The notes: generated from the letters alone by a model not told the origin. A stretch of DNA of 64,000 bases from Burkholderia sp. HI2500 (GCF_002223055.1 NZ_NKFL01000004.1:310001-374000); one strand, 5' to 3'. Counted from the stretch's first letter, positions 16,367 through 26,428 are shown. Made by a program: numbers and translations.

Positions 16367-17724
16367 GCGCGGCGCCGGCCGACGCGCGCGTGCTCGAAGT
16401 CGAGCGCGTGATCGACGAGACCCATCGCCCGGGCTTCCACTGGATGCTGCTCGTGTTGTGCGGGCTGTGCCTCGTGATCGACGGGTTCGATGCGCAGGCG
16501 ATGGGCTACGTCGCACCGAGCGTGATCGCCGAATGGGGCGTGCCGAAGCAGGCGCTGGGGCCCGTGTTCAGCGCGAGCCTGTTCGGGATGCTGCTCGGCG
16601 CGCTCGGGCTGTCGGTGCTGGCCGACCGGATCGGGCGGCGCCCGGTGCTGATCGGCTCGACGCTGTTCTTCGCGGTGACGATGCTCGCGACGCCGTTCGC
16701 GGGTTCGATCCCGGTGCTGATGGCGCTGCGCTTCGTCACGGGCCTCGGCCTCGGCTGCATCATGCCGAACGCGATGGCGCTGGTCGGCGAGTTCAGCCCG
16801 GCCGCGCATCGCGTGAAGCGGATGATGATCGTGTCGTGCGGCTTCACGCTCGGCGCGGCGCTCGGCGGCTTCATCAGCGCCGCGCTGATTCCGGCGCTCG
16901 GCTGGCGGTCGGTGTTCTTCGTCGGCGGCGCGGTGCCGCTCGTGCTGACGATCGCGATGGTCGCGCGGCTGCCCGAGTCGCTGCAGTTCCTGGTGCTGAA
17001 AGGGCGCGTCGCGCAGGCACGCGCGTGGCTCGCGCATTTCGCGCCGCAGGCCGGCATCGACGCGAACACGCGGATCGTCGTGCGCGAGCGCGCCGCGACC
17101 GGCGCGCCGGTCGCCGAGCTGTTCAGCCACGGCCGCCTGCCGGTCACGCTGCTGCTGTGGGCGATCAGCTTCATGAACCTGATCGATCTGTACTTCCTGT
17201 CGAACTGGTTGCCGACCGTGATGCGCGACGCGGGCTATGCGCAGGGCACGGCGGTGATCGTCGGCACGGTGCTGCAGACGGGCGGCGTGATCGGCACGCT
17301 GTCGCTCGGCTGGTTCATCGAACGCTACGGCTTCGTGCGCGTGCTGTTCGCCTGCTTCGCGTGCGCGGCCGTGTCGGTGGGGCTGATCGGCTCGGTCGCG
17401 CATGCGCTGCCGTGGCTGCTGGTGGTGGTGTTCGCGGGCGGGTTCTGCGTGATCGGCGGGCAGCCGGCCGTGAACGCGCTCGCGGGCCAGTATTACCCGA
17501 CGTCGCTGCGCTCGACGGGCATCGGCTGGAGCCTCGGCATCGGCCGGATCGGCTCGGTGCTTGGGCCGCTCGTCGGCGGACAACTGATTGCGCTCAACTG
17601 GTCGAACGGTGCGCTGTTCCACGCGGCCGCGGTGCCCGTGCTGTGCTCGGCGCTGTTCGTCCTCGGGCTGGCCGGTGTGACGCGGCGCAACGACGCGCAG
17701 GCGCCGAACGCCGCGATGAATTGA
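16363..17724 (+). CDS. MFS transporter, aromatic acid:H+ symporter family
   Basis: 453 aa with twelve predicted membrane segments. DGFDAQAMGYVAPS near residue 45 is the signature of the aromatic acid/H+ symporter (AAHS) family (PcaK, BenK), and DRIGRRPVLIG is the MFS loop 2-3 motif. It probably imports the substrate of the upstream hydroxylase. The start overlaps the DUF2783 stop, and hmgA begins 15 nt downstream, so it is co-transcribed with the catabolic genes. Confidence 0.88.
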   Translation: MSAAPADARVLEVERVIDETHRPGFHWMLLVLCGLCLVIDGFDAQAMGYVAPSVIAEWGVPKQALGPVFSASLFGMLLGALGLSVLADRIGRRPVLIGSTLFFAVTMLATPFAGSIPVLMALRFVTGLGLGCIMPNAMALVGEFSPAAHRVKRMMIVSCGFTLGAALGGFISAALIPALGWRSVFFVGGAVPLVLTIAMVARLPESLQFLVLKGRVAQARAWLAHFAPQAGIDANTRIVVRERAATGAPVAELFSHGRLPVTLLLWAISFMNLIDLYFLSNWLPTVMRDAGYAQGTAVIVGTVLQTGGVIGTLSLGWFIERYGFVRVLFACFACAAVSVGLIGSVAHALPWLLVVVFAGGFCVIGGQPAVNALAGQYYPTSLRSTGIGWSLGIGRIGSVLGPLVGGQLIALNWSNGALFHAAAVPVLCSALFVLGLAGVTRRNDAQAPNAAMN

Positions 17725-17739
17725 GGGAGAAAGGAAACG

Positions 17740-19074
17740 ATGACGCTTGACCTGTCGAAACCGGCAACCGCCGGCTACCAGAGCGGTTTCGCGAACGAAT
17801 TCGCGACCGAGGCACTGCCCGGCGCGCTGCCGCACGGCCGCAACTCGCCGCAGCGCGCGCCGTACGGGCTGTACGCGGAGCAGCTGTCGGGCACGGCGTT
17901 CACCGCGCCGCGCGGCCACAACCGCCGCTCGTGGCTGTACCGTATCCGCCCGGCGGCCGTGCACCGGCCGTTCGAGCCGTATGCGGGCCCGCAGCGGCTC
18001 GTGTCGGAATTCGCTGATTCGGCCGACGTGCCGCCGACACCGCCGAACCAGCTGCGCTGGGATCCGCTGCCGATGCCGGTCGAGCCGACCGACTTCGTCG
18101 ACGGGCTCGTGACGATGGCCGGCAACGGCTCGGCCGCTGCGATGAACGGCTGCGCGATCCACCTGTACGCGGCGAACCGCTCGATGCAGGACCGCTTCTT
18201 CTACAGCGCGGACGGCGAACTGCTGATCGTGCCGCAGCACGGGCGGCTGTTCATCGCGACCGAATTCGGCCGGGTCGACATCGAGCCGTTCGAGATCGCG
18301 GTGATCCCGCGCGGCGTGCGTTTTGCCGTCACGCTGCCGGACGGCGACGCGCGCGGCTATATCTGCGAGAACTTCGGCGCGCAACTGCGCCTGCCGGACC
18401 TCGGCCCGATCGGCTCGAACGGTCTCGCGAATCCGCGCGACTTCCTGACGCCGCAAGCCGCGTACGAAGACCGCGAAGGCGCGTTCGAACTGATCGCGAA
18501 GCTGAACGGCCGCCTGTGGCGCGCAGACATCGGCCATTCGCCGCTCGACGTCGTCGCGTGGCACGGCAACTACGCGCCGTACAAATACGACCTGCGCCTG
18601 TTCAATACGATCGGCTCGATCAGCTACGACCATCCCGATCCGTCGATCTTCCTGGTGTTGCAGTCGCAGAGCGACACGCCGGGCGTCGACACGATCGACT
18701 TCGTGATCTTCCCGCCGCGCTGGCTCGCGGCCGAGGATACGTTTCGCCCGCCCTGGTTCCACCGCAACGTCGCGAGCGAATTCATGGGGCTCGTGCACGG
18801 CGCTTATGACGCGAAGGCCGAAGGCTTCGTGCCGGGCGGCGCGAGCCTGCACAACTGCATGTCGGGCCACGGGCCCGACGCGGACACGTTCGAGAAGGCG
18901 TCCGCGAGCGACACGACGAAGCCGCACAAGGTCGACGCGACGATGGCGTTCATGTTCGAAACCCGCACGCTGATCCGGCCGACGCGCTACGCGCTCGACA
19001 CCGCGCAGCTGCAGGCCGACTACTTCGAATGCTGGCAAGGCATCAAGAAACATTTCAATCCGGAGCAAAAATGA
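17740..19074 (+). CDS. hmgA: Homogentisate 1,2-dioxygenase
   Basis: 444 aa, normal length. The protein contains the family blocks [19 protein letters not shown], the iron-site region [12 protein letters not shown] and the closing [10 protein letters not shown] segment. It opens the ring of homogentisate to maleylacetoacetate in the cytoplasm, using Fe(II) held by two His and one Glu. GGAGAAAGGAAAC precedes the ATG. It overlaps fahA by 4 nt. No maleylacetoacetate isomerase gene lies in the operon, so that step must be encoded elsewhere. Confidence 0.97.
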   Translation: MTLDLSKPATAGYQSGFANEFATEALPGALPHGRNSPQRAPYGLYAEQLSGTAFTAPRGHNRRSWLYRIRPAAVHRPFEPYAGPQRLVSEFADSADVPPTPPNQLRWDPLPMPVEPTDFVDGLVTMAGNGSAAAMNGCAIHLYAANRSMQDRFFYSADGELLIVPQHGRLFIATEFGRVDIEPFEIAVIPRGVRFAVTLPDGDARGYICENFGAQLRLPDLGPIGSNGLANPRDFLTPQAAYEDREGAFELIAKLNGRLWRADIGHSPLDVVAWHGNYAPYKYDLRLFNTIGSISYDHPDPSIFLVLQSQSDTPGVDTIDFVIFPPRWLAAEDTFRPPWFHRNVASEFMGLVHGAYDAKAEGFVPGGASLHNCMSGHGPDADTFEKASASDTTKPHKVDATMAFMFETRTLIRPTRYALDTAQLQADYFECWQGIKKHFNPEQK

Positions 19075-20375
19075 GCGATACCCAAGACTGGCGCGCGACG
19101 CTCGACCCGGCCCGCAAGAGCTGGGTCGAGACGGCGAACGATCCCGCCTGCGATTTCCCGATCCAGAACCTGCCGTTCGGGATCTTCAGCGATGCGAAGC
19201 AAGCGTCGCGCCGTGCGGGCGTGGCGCTCGGCGACCAGATCGTCGATCTCGCTGCGCTCGCGCGTGCGGGCCTCGTGACGCTGCCGGCCGGCGCCGACGT
19301 GTTCGCCGCGCCGACGCTCAATGCATTCATCGCGCTCGGCCGCGACGCATGGCGCAGCGTGCGCGTGCAGCTGTCCGACCTGTTCTCGCGCGACAACGCA
19401 CGGCTGCGTGACGATACGGCGCTGCGCGCACAGGTGCTCGTCGCGCAGCGCGACGCGACGCTGCATCTGCCGGTCGAGATTCCCGGCTACACCGATTTCT
19501 ATTCGTCGAAGGAGCACGCGACCAACGTCGGCTCGATGTTCCGTGATCCGAAGAATGCGCTGCTGCCGAACTGGTCGGAGATGCCGATCGGCTACAACGG
19601 CCGCGCGTCGTCGGTGGTCGTGAGCGGCACGCCGGTGCGGCGCCCGAACGGGCAACTGAAGCTGCCCGACCAGGAGCGCCCGGTGTTCGGTGCCTGCCGC
19701 AAGCTCGACATCGAACTGGAGACGGGTTTCATCGTCGGGAAGGGCAACGCGCTTGGCGAGCCGATCGCGTGCGAGGACGCGGAAGCGCATATCTTCGGCA
19801 TGGTGCTGCTGAACGACTGGAGCGCGCGCGACATCCAGCAGTGGGAATACGTGCCGCTCGGGCCGTTCAATTCGAAGGGCTTCGCGACGACGATCTCGCC
19901 GTGGATCGTCACGCTCGACGCGCTCGAACCGTTCCGCGTCGCGCAGCCGGAGCAGTCGCCGCAGCCGCTCGCGTATCTGCAGCACGCGGGCAAGCATGCG
20001 TTCGACATCGCGCTGGAAGTGACGCTACGTGAGGAAGGGGCGGCCGAAGCCACGTCGATCAGCCGCACGAACTTCAAGCACATGTACTGGACGATGGCGC
20101 AGCAGCTCGCGCATCACACGGTCGCGGGCTGCAACACGCGCGTGGGCGATCTGATGGGTTCGGGCACGATCAGCGGGCCGACGAAGGATTCGTTCGGCAG
20201 CCTGCTCGAACTGACGTGGAACGGCAAGGAGCCGGTCGCGCTGAACGGTGGCGGCAGCCGCGCGTTCATCGAGGACGGCGACGAGCTCACGCTCGCCGGA
20301 TGGTGCCAGGGCGACGGTTATCGGGTCGGCTTCGGCGCGTGCGTCGGCAAGATCCTGCCGGCGTTGAAGGCGTAA
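19071..20375 (+). CDS. fahA: Fumarylacetoacetase
   Basis: 434 aa, full length. It has the N-terminal SH3-like domain and the C-terminal FAH hydrolase domain ([48 protein letters not shown]). It cleaves fumarylacetoacetate to fumarate and acetoacetate, the last step of tyrosine/homogentisate breakdown. The ATG at 19071 overlaps the hmgA stop as ATGA and fits the family start; an in-frame start at 19029 lies inside hmgA. A hairpin terminator follows at 20403. Confidence 0.97.
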   Translation: MSDTQDWRATLDPARKSWVETANDPACDFPIQNLPFGIFSDAKQASRRAGVALGDQIVDLAALARAGLVTLPAGADVFAAPTLNAFIALGRDAWRSVRVQLSDLFSRDNARLRDDTALRAQVLVAQRDATLHLPVEIPGYTDFYSSKEHATNVGSMFRDPKNALLPNWSEMPIGYNGRASSVVVSGTPVRRPNGQLKLPDQERPVFGACRKLDIELETGFIVGKGNALGEPIACEDAEAHIFGMVLLNDWSARDIQQWEYVPLGPFNSKGFATTISPWIVTLDALEPFRVAQPEQSPQPLAYLQHAGKHAFDIALEVTLREEGAAEATSISRTNFKHMYWTMAQQLAHHTVAGCNTRVGDLMGSGTISGPTKDSFGSLLELTWNGKEPVALNGGGSRAFIEDGDELTLAGWCQGDGYRVGFGACVGKILPALKA

Positions 20376-20402
20376 CGCGCAACGTGGCGCACACGTGAGC
20401 AT

Positions 20403-20436
20403 GACGGCCCGCATTGCGCGGGCCGTCGTCGTTTTC
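20403..20436 (+). terminator. Terminator of the homogentisate operon
   Basis: A perfect 10-bp stem GACGGCCCGC/GCGGGCCGTC (20403-20412 with 20418-20427) is followed by GTCGTTTTC. It closes the operon that begins with the flavin hydroxylase. Confidence 0.7.
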
Positions 20437-20526
20437 GCAGTGTGACCGGTGTATCGGTGGACGGGCGGCGCGTGTTCGTGCCGTCGTCGTTTGGGCGGCG
20501 CGCAGCGGAGTGCTCGCGCCCCGGTG

Positions 20527-21687
20527 TCAGACCGCGCGTTGCGGCGCGACGCGGCGCTCCCACAGCGCGGCCGCGACGAACGCCGCGACACAGACGACCA
20601 GCACGCCGACCAGCGCGTGGCTGCCCAGTTGTTCCATCAACGCGCCGGCGACCAGCGGGCCGCCGAAGCTCGCGGCGCTCCACGACGCCGACACGAGCGA
20701 GCTCGCGGTGACGAGCGCCGCGCCGCGAAAGCGTTCACCGCACGCGACGAGCGACAGCGTGTAGATGCTGCCGGCCGCCGCGCCGAGCACGAACAGCAAC
20801 GGCCAGCACAGCCACGGATTGGCGATCACGAACGGCAGCAGCGGCAGGCCGGCGAGCACGATCCAGCCTGCGCCGAGGTGCACGCGTTCGCGGCCGAGCT
20901 TGTCCGCGAGCCAGCCGATCGGGAACTGCATCGCGGTATCGCCGAACAGCATGATCGACGCGAGCAGCACGGCGGTGGCGCTCGCGACGCCGTGATCCAT
21001 CGCGTAGAGCGGCAGCAGCGACAGCGCGAGCGTGTCGAACAGCGCGAAGAAGCCGGTGCCGATGATCAGCGCGGGCATGCGCGGCAGGATGTCGAGCCAG
21101 CGGCCGTGCGCTTCGTGATGCGCGTCGTCGCCGGCGAGCGGCGCGCGCCGGATCGTCGCAAGCGTCGGCAGCGCGAGCAGGAACAGCGCGCCGCACAGCG
21201 CGAAGCGGATGCTCGTCGCCCCGGCGATCTGGCTCACGAGCACGGGGCCCGCCATCTGGAACAGCGTGAAATTGGTCGCGTAGATCGCGACGACGCGGCC
21301 GCGCGTCGAATCGTCGGCGAGCTGGTTGACCCACGCCTCGCCGATCGTGAACAGCAGCATCAGCGCGGCACCGCACAGCACGCGCAGCGCGCCCCACAGG
21401 ATCAGGTTCGACGTGAACTGCATCAGCGCGGTGGCCGCCGCGAGCAGCACGACCGACACGACAATCGCGCGGCGCGAGCCGATGTGCCGCGCGAGCGCGG
21501 TGACGAACGGGACGATCGCGAGGCCGCCGAGGGCCTGCGCGGCCGTCAGCATGCCGACGACGTTGGTGCCGTGTCCGGCTTCGGTCAGCGCGAGTGCGGT
21601 GAGCGGCAGCGTGGCGCCGGTGCCGAGACCGACGACCGCGACGCTCAGAATGAGTGCGAGGAAATCGCGATTAAGAATGGCTTTCAT
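20527..21687 (-). CDS. MFS transporter (YcaD-like)
   Basis: 386 aa with about twelve membrane segments; the N-terminus LALILSVAVVGLGTGATLPL and the basic loop motif near residue 65 fit the YcaD-type MFS group of unknown substrate. The ATG at 21687 starts the first conserved membrane helix; the longer in-frame reading to 21861 runs into the MITE-like repeat and is rejected. It is convergent with fahA and shares no operon with the MFS gene upstream, from which the 292-bp repeat element separates it. Confidence 0.85.
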   Translation of the reverse strand: MKAILNRDFLALILSVAVVGLGTGATLPLTALALTEAGHGTNVVGMLTAAQALGGLAIVPFVTALARHIGSRRAIVVSVVLLAAATALMQFTSNLILWGALRVLCGAALMLLFTIGEAWVNQLADDSTRGRVVAIYATNFTLFQMAGPVLVSQIAGATSIRFALCGALFLLALPTLATIRRAPLAGDDAHHEAHGRWLDILPRMPALIIGTGFFALFDTLALSLLPLYAMDHGVASATAVLLASIMLFGDTAMQFPIGWLADKLGRERVHLGAGWIVLAGLPLLPFVIANPWLCWPLLFVLGAAAGSIYTLSLVACGERFRGAALVTASSLVSASWSAASFGGPLVAGALMEQLGSHALVGVLVVCVAAFVAAALWERRVAPQRAV

Positions 21688-21738
21688 CGGCGGGGATGCT
21701 ACACCGCGGACCTTGAAAGGTCCATGAAGGCCATCAGG

Positions 21739-22030
21739 TATAGGGCCTGTTCCCGCTAATAACGGGCTTGCGAACGTGCCTTGCCGGTCGTAACGCAAAA
21801 GGAGGAGCGCCGTTTGGCCGAGCCAAACAAGCGACGATCGCCGCCGCAATACGGCCGGCAAGGCACGTTCCCCTGTTTGGAAAAATCACTCGTGGGGCTG
21901 GCCGCCAGAAGGGCCGATCGCGGCGTCATGCTCCTCACGAATACGTCGAGTATTCGCTTCGTCGCAATCCTTGCGCTCGGCCCTTCTGGCGGCCAGCGCA
22001 AGCCCGTTATTAGCGGGAACAGGCCCTATA
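21739..22030. mobile_element. MITE-like element with perfect 34-bp terminal inverted repeats
   Basis: The 34-bp ends (21739-21772 and 21997-22030) are exact reverse complements; both begin TATA-GGGCCTGTTCC from outside inward. Since TATA is its own reverse complement it can also be a target-site duplication. Inside lie further pairs: a 20-bp arm pair with one mismatch (21772-21791 with 21851-21870), a 19-bp perfect pair (21898-21916 with 21978-21996), a GTTTGGC/GCCAAAC hairpin (21812-21828) and a central CGAATAC/GTATTCG hairpin (21938-21956). There is no transposase or intact reading frame. Ends starting GGGCCTGTTC recall IS5-family ends, so a non-autonomous IS relative is likely. Confidence 0.8.
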
Positions 22031-22065
22031 GGAGTTGTGCTCGCAACGATTTCAGCAGGGTTGCT

Positions 22066-23235
22066 TCAGACGTACTCGGTCGGCACGGCCACCGGTCGAC
22101 GTTCGAGCGACGCCGACCACAGCGTGAGCGCGAGCGCCGCGACGGCCATCGCGACGCCGACCCACGGCAGGTTCACGAGCGACACGCCGGAGCCGATCGC
22201 CATCCCGCCGAGCCAAGCGCCCGTCGCGTTGCCGAGGTTGAACGCGCCCTGGTTCAGCGTCGACGCGAGGTTCGGCGCGTCGCTGGCGCGGTCGACGATC
22301 AGGATCTGCAGCGGCGGCACGATCGCGAACGCGAGGATGCCCCACACGAAGATCGTCGCGAGCGCGGCGAACGGCAGGTGCATCGTGCCCGCGAACAGCG
22401 CGAGGACCACGCCGATCAGCGCGAGCGTTGCGATCAGCGACGGCATCCGGCGCCAGTCGGCGAGCTTGCCGCCGAGCGTGCCGCCGACCGTCAGCCCGAG
22501 GCCGAACAGCAGCAGCACGTAGGTGACCTGGCGCGGCGAGAAGCCCGTCACGTCCTCGAGGATCGGCGTGATGTACGTGAACACGCTGAACAGGCTGGCC
22601 GAGGCGAGCACGCTGATGCCGAGCACCATCAGCACCTGCGGATGTTTCAGCACGCTGAATTCGCGCGTGATGCTGGTGTCGGGCATCGCGAGATTCTTGG
22701 GCAGGCAGACGGCGAGCGCGGCGGCCGCGGCGATGCCGATGCCGGTGACGGCCCAGAACGTCGCGCGCCAGCCGTATGCCTGGCCGAGCGCGGTGCCGAG
22801 CGGCACGCCGAGCACGTTCGCGAGGGTCAAGCCGATGAACATCAGTGCGATCGCCTGCGCGCGACGGTTCGGCGCGACGAGGTTGCTCGCGACCACCGAG
22901 CCGATCCCGAAGAACGCGCCGTGGCAGAACGCCGTGACGACGCGCGCGGCCATCAGCACCGCATAGCCCGGTGCGATCGCGCAGAACAGGTTGCCCGCGA
23001 TGAACAGGCCGATCAGGCCCATCAGCGCGCGCTTGCGCGGCATCTTCGCGGTGACGATCGCGAGGATCGGCGCACCAATCGTCACGCCGAGCGCATAGCC
23101 CGACACGAGCATGCCGGCGGCCGGGATCGACACGCCAAGATCGCGCGCGACATTGGGCAGCAGCCCCATGATCACGAACTCGGTGGTACCGATTCCAAAT
23201 GCGGCGACGGCGAGGGCGAAAAGAGGTAAGGGCAT
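22066..23235 (-). CDS. MFS transporter (AraJ/YdhP-type efflux)
   Basis: 389 aa, twelve membrane segments. The N-terminus LALAVAAFGIGTTEFVIMG-like stretch and the pattern SGYALGVTIGAPILAIVTAK are characteristic of the DHA1 subgroup that includes AraJ, YdhP and purine nucleoside exporter NepI. The ATG at 23235 opens the first membrane helix; the in-frame start at 23355 would add a proline/alanine-rich 40 residues with no family match. Substrate unknown. It is not in an operon with the adjacent transporter. Confidence 0.87.
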   Translation of the reverse strand: MPLPLFALAVAAFGIGTTEFVIMGLLPNVARDLGVSIPAAGMLVSGYALGVTIGAPILAIVTAKMPRKRALMGLIGLFIAGNLFCAIAPGYAVLMAARVVTAFCHGAFFGIGSVVASNLVAPNRRAQAIALMFIGLTLANVLGVPLGTALGQAYGWRATFWAVTGIGIAAAAALAVCLPKNLAMPDTSITREFSVLKHPQVLMVLGISVLASASLFSVFTYITPILEDVTGFSPRQVTYVLLLFGLGLTVGGTLGGKLADWRRMPSLIATLALIGVVLALFAGTMHLPFAALATIFVWGILAFAIVPPLQILIVDRASDAPNLASTLNQGAFNLGNATGAWLGGMAIGSGVSLVNLPWVGVAMAVAALALTLWSASLERRPVAVPTEYV

Positions 23236-23470
23236 CGCGGTGGGCTCGGGAAAAGCCGCCGCTCGGGCGGGCGCAGGATGCGCGGGACGGGCGGGCGGTA
23301 AGGCGAACGACAGCCGCGATTCTACTTCAGTGAAAACCCCTATGCTTGGGGCCAAAACGGTTGTTGCCGGCGTGCGACGGGAATGCCCGCGTGGCGCTCA
23401 CAGTGTGGGATTCGGCGGGCTTTGCGGCGGTGAAATTGCGGGGGCCGGAACGATGACGGCGGGGGGCTCG

Positions 23471-24235
23471 TCAGGCGATGCGTTCGGGGGACCCGCCAAC
23501 GCTCGTGGTCGAAGCGCTTGCCGAGCCGGCCCCGGTTTCCATGGCCGCGTCCGCCGCGTCGGCGGGGGACGAAGGCGAGCCGGCGGTATTGATCGCGGCC
23601 GGATCGTCCCAGCCGTTTTCGAACAGGCACGCTTCGATCGGCATCCGCGCGGCCCAACGTTCCTGCTCGAGCATCGGCTTCGCATAGAACGCGTCGACGT
23701 GCCCGACACACAGCACCGCGATCGGCTTCGCGCCGTCGGGCATCCGCAGCAGCGCGCGCAGCGCATCGACGTCGAACAGCGATACCCAGCCCATCCCGAG
23801 CCCTTCGGCGCGGGCCGCGAGCCACATGTTCTGGATCGCGCACGCCGCGGACGCGAGATCCATCTCCGGCAGCGTGCGACGCCCGAACACGTGGCGCTCG
23901 CGGCCGTCGGCGAGCGCGACGACCAGCAGTTCGCCGCATTCGCGCACGCCTTCGACCTTCAGCCGCATGAATTCGTCCTGGCGCTCGCCGAGCGCGTCGG
24001 CGGTCGCACGGCGCTCGGCCTCGACCAGCGCGTGGATCGCGGTGCGCAGCGCCGGATCGGTGATGCGGATGAAGCGCCACGGCTGCATGAAGCCGACGCT
24101 CGGTGCGTGATGCGCCGCGCGCAGCAGGCGCGCGAGCACGGCGGGATCGACGGGCGCCGGCGTGAAGTGGCGCATGTCGCGCCGTTCGAAAATGGCGCGG
24201 TAGACGGCGGCGAGGTCGGAATCGTCGAAACGCAT
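23471..24235 (-). CDS. bluB: 5,6-dimethylbenzimidazole synthase (BluB)
   Basis: 254 aa nitroreductase-fold flavoprotein. RRDMRHF, APSVGFMQPWRFI and GRRTLPEMDLASA are BluB signatures. BluB breaks down reduced FMN with oxygen to give the lower ligand of vitamin B12. The last 35 residues (from about 220) are a low-complexity Ser/Ala/Thr tail not seen in BluB of usual length. The ATG at 24235 was chosen as it precedes the conserved part; a GTG at 24283 would add 16 residues. No cobalamin genes are adjacent. Confidence 0.88.
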   Translation of the reverse strand: MRFDDSDLAAVYRAIFERRDMRHFTPAPVDPAVLARLLRAAHHAPSVGFMQPWRFIRITDPALRTAIHALVEAERRATADALGERQDEFMRLKVEGVRECGELLVVALADGRERHVFGRRTLPEMDLASAACAIQNMWLAARAEGLGMGWVSLFDVDALRALLRMPDGAKPIAVLCVGHVDAFYAKPMLEQERWAARMPIEACLFENGWDDPAAINTAGSPSSPADAADAAMETGAGSASASTTSVGGSPERIA

Positions 24236-24415
24236 GGACGGGTGGGGGCGGGATAACGTCGGCGCAACGATAGCAGACGGCACACGCGCCGCGTTACATC
24301 ATTTGAAACAAAGCGCGAAATTGTTGATGCAAAAGGTCGTGTTTTCAGCGGCGATCAAAAGCAAACGATTGCGGTATCGCTTGCAGCCATGAAATGAGCC
24401 GGTTTCGTCGATTTC

Positions 24416-25414
24416 TCAGCGATTCGCGGTTACGACGTTCTGCGGCGTGCCGGCATGCCACGCCTCGATGTTCAACAGCGTGGTGTGCGCGATCTCGGCG
24501 AGCGCCTCGCGCGTGAAGAATGCCTGGTGCGACGTGACGATCACGTTCGGGAACGTCAGCAGCCGCGCGAGCACGTCGTCCTGCAGCGGCAGGTCGGAGT
24601 GATCCTCGAAGAAGAGCCCGCTTTCCTCTTCGTACACGTCGAGCCCGAGATGGCCGAGCTGGCCGCTCTTGAGCGCGTCGACCAGCGCCTGCGCATCGAC
24701 GAGGCCGCCGCGCCCGGTATTGATCAGCATCGCGCCGTGCTTCATCCGCGCGAGCGTCCGTTCGTTGATCAGATGGTGCGTCGCCGGCAGCAGCGGGCAG
24801 TGCAGGCTGACGATGTCGGCGTGGTGCAGCAATTCGTCGAGCGCGACATAGCGCGCGCCGAACGCGATCAGCTCGTCGTTGTACGGCGGCACCGAGTGCG
24901 CGAGCACATGCATTCCGAAGCCCATCATGATCTTCGCGAACACGCTGCCGATGATGCCGGTGCCGATCATGCCGACGGTCTTGCCGTGCAGGTCGAAGCC
25001 GAGCAGGCCGTTCAGCGAGAAGTCGCCCTCGCGGGTGCGCGCGACGGCGCGCGGCAGGCGGCGGTTGAGGGCGAGGATCAGCGCGACCGCGTGCTCGGCA
25101 ACCGCGTGCGGTGAATAGGCGGGCACGCGCACGACCGTGATGCCTAGCCGCTCGGCGGCGGCCAGGTCGACGTGGTTGAAGCCCGCCGAGCGCAGCGCGA
25201 TCAGGCGCGTGCCGCCGTCCGCCAGCCGTTCGAGGACGGCCGCGTCGACGGTGTCGTTGACGAACGGGCAGACGACGTCATAGCCATGCGCGAGGATCGC
25301 GGTTTCCGCGTCGAGGTGCGACGGCTGGAAGTGCAGCCGATAGCCGAACCGCCGGTTGGCGGCAGCAAACGAATCGTCGTCGTACTGCCGGCTGCTGAAC
25401 AGGATCACGCGCAC
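24416..25414 (-). CDS. D-2-hydroxyacid (D-lactate) dehydrogenase
   Basis: 332 aa NAD-dependent D-isomer dehydrogenase of the LdhA type. The Rossmann motif GMIGTGIIGSVFAK is central; the catalytic Arg, Glu and His lie in NTGRGGLVD, the GLDVYEEE region and TSHQAF. It reduces pyruvate to D-lactate or the reverse. GGAGG 7 nt upstream fixes the start at the GTG at 25414. The LysR gene ends 30 nt upstream on the same strand, so regulator and enzyme are probably one unit. Confidence 0.9.
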   Translation of the reverse strand: MRVILFSSRQYDDDSFAAANRRFGYRLHFQPSHLDAETAILAHGYDVVCPFVNDTVDAAVLERLADGGTRLIALRSAGFNHVDLAAAERLGITVVRVPAYSPHAVAEHAVALILALNRRLPRAVARTREGDFSLNGLLGFDLHGKTVGMIGTGIIGSVFAKIMMGFGMHVLAHSVPPYNDELIAFGARYVALDELLHHADIVSLHCPLLPATHHLINERTLARMKHGAMLINTGRGGLVDAQALVDALKSGQLGHLGLDVYEEESGLFFEDHSDLPLQDDVLARLLTFPNVIVTSHQAFFTREALAEIAHTTLLNIEAWHAGTPQNVVTANR

Positions 25415-25444
25415 GCTGCACCTCCGAAGGCTGACGCGCGCAGT

Positions 25445-26428
25445 TTACTGCAGCCCCGTGACGATGTCGGAGCGGTCGGGCCCGCGCGACGGCCGCAGGA
25501 AGCCGTAATCGGTGCGTTCGCGGGCGGGCTGCGCGCTGAAGTGATCGAGCGCGTGCTCGACGAAGCTGCGCGTGCGGGCCGGCACGTACTGGCGGTTCGG
25601 ATAGACGAGCGACAACTGCGTGTCGGGATCGTCGATCCGGTAGCCGGCCATGAGCCGCACGAGCGCGCCGCTGGCGAGCGCGCTGGCGACGCACGGCTCG
25701 GGCAGCACCGCGATGCCCGCACCGGCCACGGCGGCCGCGTGGACGAGCGCGAGCTGGTTGACCGTGCAGGTCGGGCGCACCGTGACGGAATGCGCGACGC
25801 CGTCGTGGCCGACCAGTTGCCACGCGGGCGCATGCTGGTGCGGTGCGAGCGTGACCCAGTCGTGGCCCGGCAGGTCGTCGGGCAGGCGCGGCTCGCCGCG
25901 TCGCTCGAGATAGGCCGGTGCCGCTACCGCAACGAACGGGTTCGGTGAAAGGGCATGGCCGACCAGCGTCGGGTTGCCGTCGAACCGGTTGCCCGTGACG
26001 ATGCCGACGTCGTACCCGGAATCGAGCACGTCGAGCGGCCCCTCGGCGACGGTCAGCTGCACGCGCAACTCGGGGTAGCGGCGCCGGAAGCTGCTGACGA
26101 GCGGCGTCAGCGCAAGCGGCGACAGCAGGCCCGACGCGACGACGCGCAGCGTGCCGGCCGGTTCGCGCACGGCATGCGCGACGGACGATTCGAGGTGATC
26201 GAATTCCTCGAGCAGCGCCCGGCACCCGTCGAGGTAGCGCACGCCGGCCTCGGTGAGCGACAGGTTCCGCGTGGTGCGGTGGATCAGCCGGGTGTTCAGG
26301 TGGCCCTCGAGCATCGCGATCGAACGCGTGACGAGTGCATTGGACACGCCGAGATGGTGCGCCGCGCGCCGGAAGCTCTGTTGCTCGGCGACGCAGACGA
26401 ATACACGCATGGTCTGAATCTGGTTCAT
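25445..26428 (-). CDS. LysR-family transcriptional regulator
   Basis: 327 aa. The N-terminal helix-turn-helix (about 1-60: MRVFVCVAEQQSFRRAA, GVSNALVTRSIAMLE) is followed by the substrate-binding domain. It resembles the CrgA/DmlR branch. It lies immediately upstream of, and on the same strand as, the D-lactate dehydrogenase gene, which is unusual because LysR genes are often divergent from their targets. Effector unknown. Confidence 0.9.
   Translation of the reverse strand: MNQIQTMRVFVCVAEQQSFRRAAHHLGVSNALVTRSIAMLEGHLNTRLIHRTTRNLSLTEAGVRYLDGCRALLEEFDHLESSVAHAVREPAGTLRVVASGLLSPLALTPLVSSFRRRYPELRVQLTVAEGPLDVLDSGYDVGIVTGNRFDGNPTLVGHALSPNPFVAVAAPAYLERRGEPRLPDDLPGHDWVTLAPHQHAPAWQLVGHDGVAHSVTVRPTCTVNQLALVHAAAVAGAGIAVLPEPCVASALASGALVRLMAGYRIDDPDTQLSLVYPNRQYVPARTRSFVEHALDHFSAQPARERTDYGFLRPSRGPDRSDIVTGLQ

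Noticed and set aside
16183..19068. 961-codon open frame on the minus strand
   Set aside because: Antisense of the transporter and hmgA, with shadow composition.
21781..23229. 482-codon frame starting in the MITE-like element
   Set aside because: Antisense of the MFS gene; only its start lies in the repeat.
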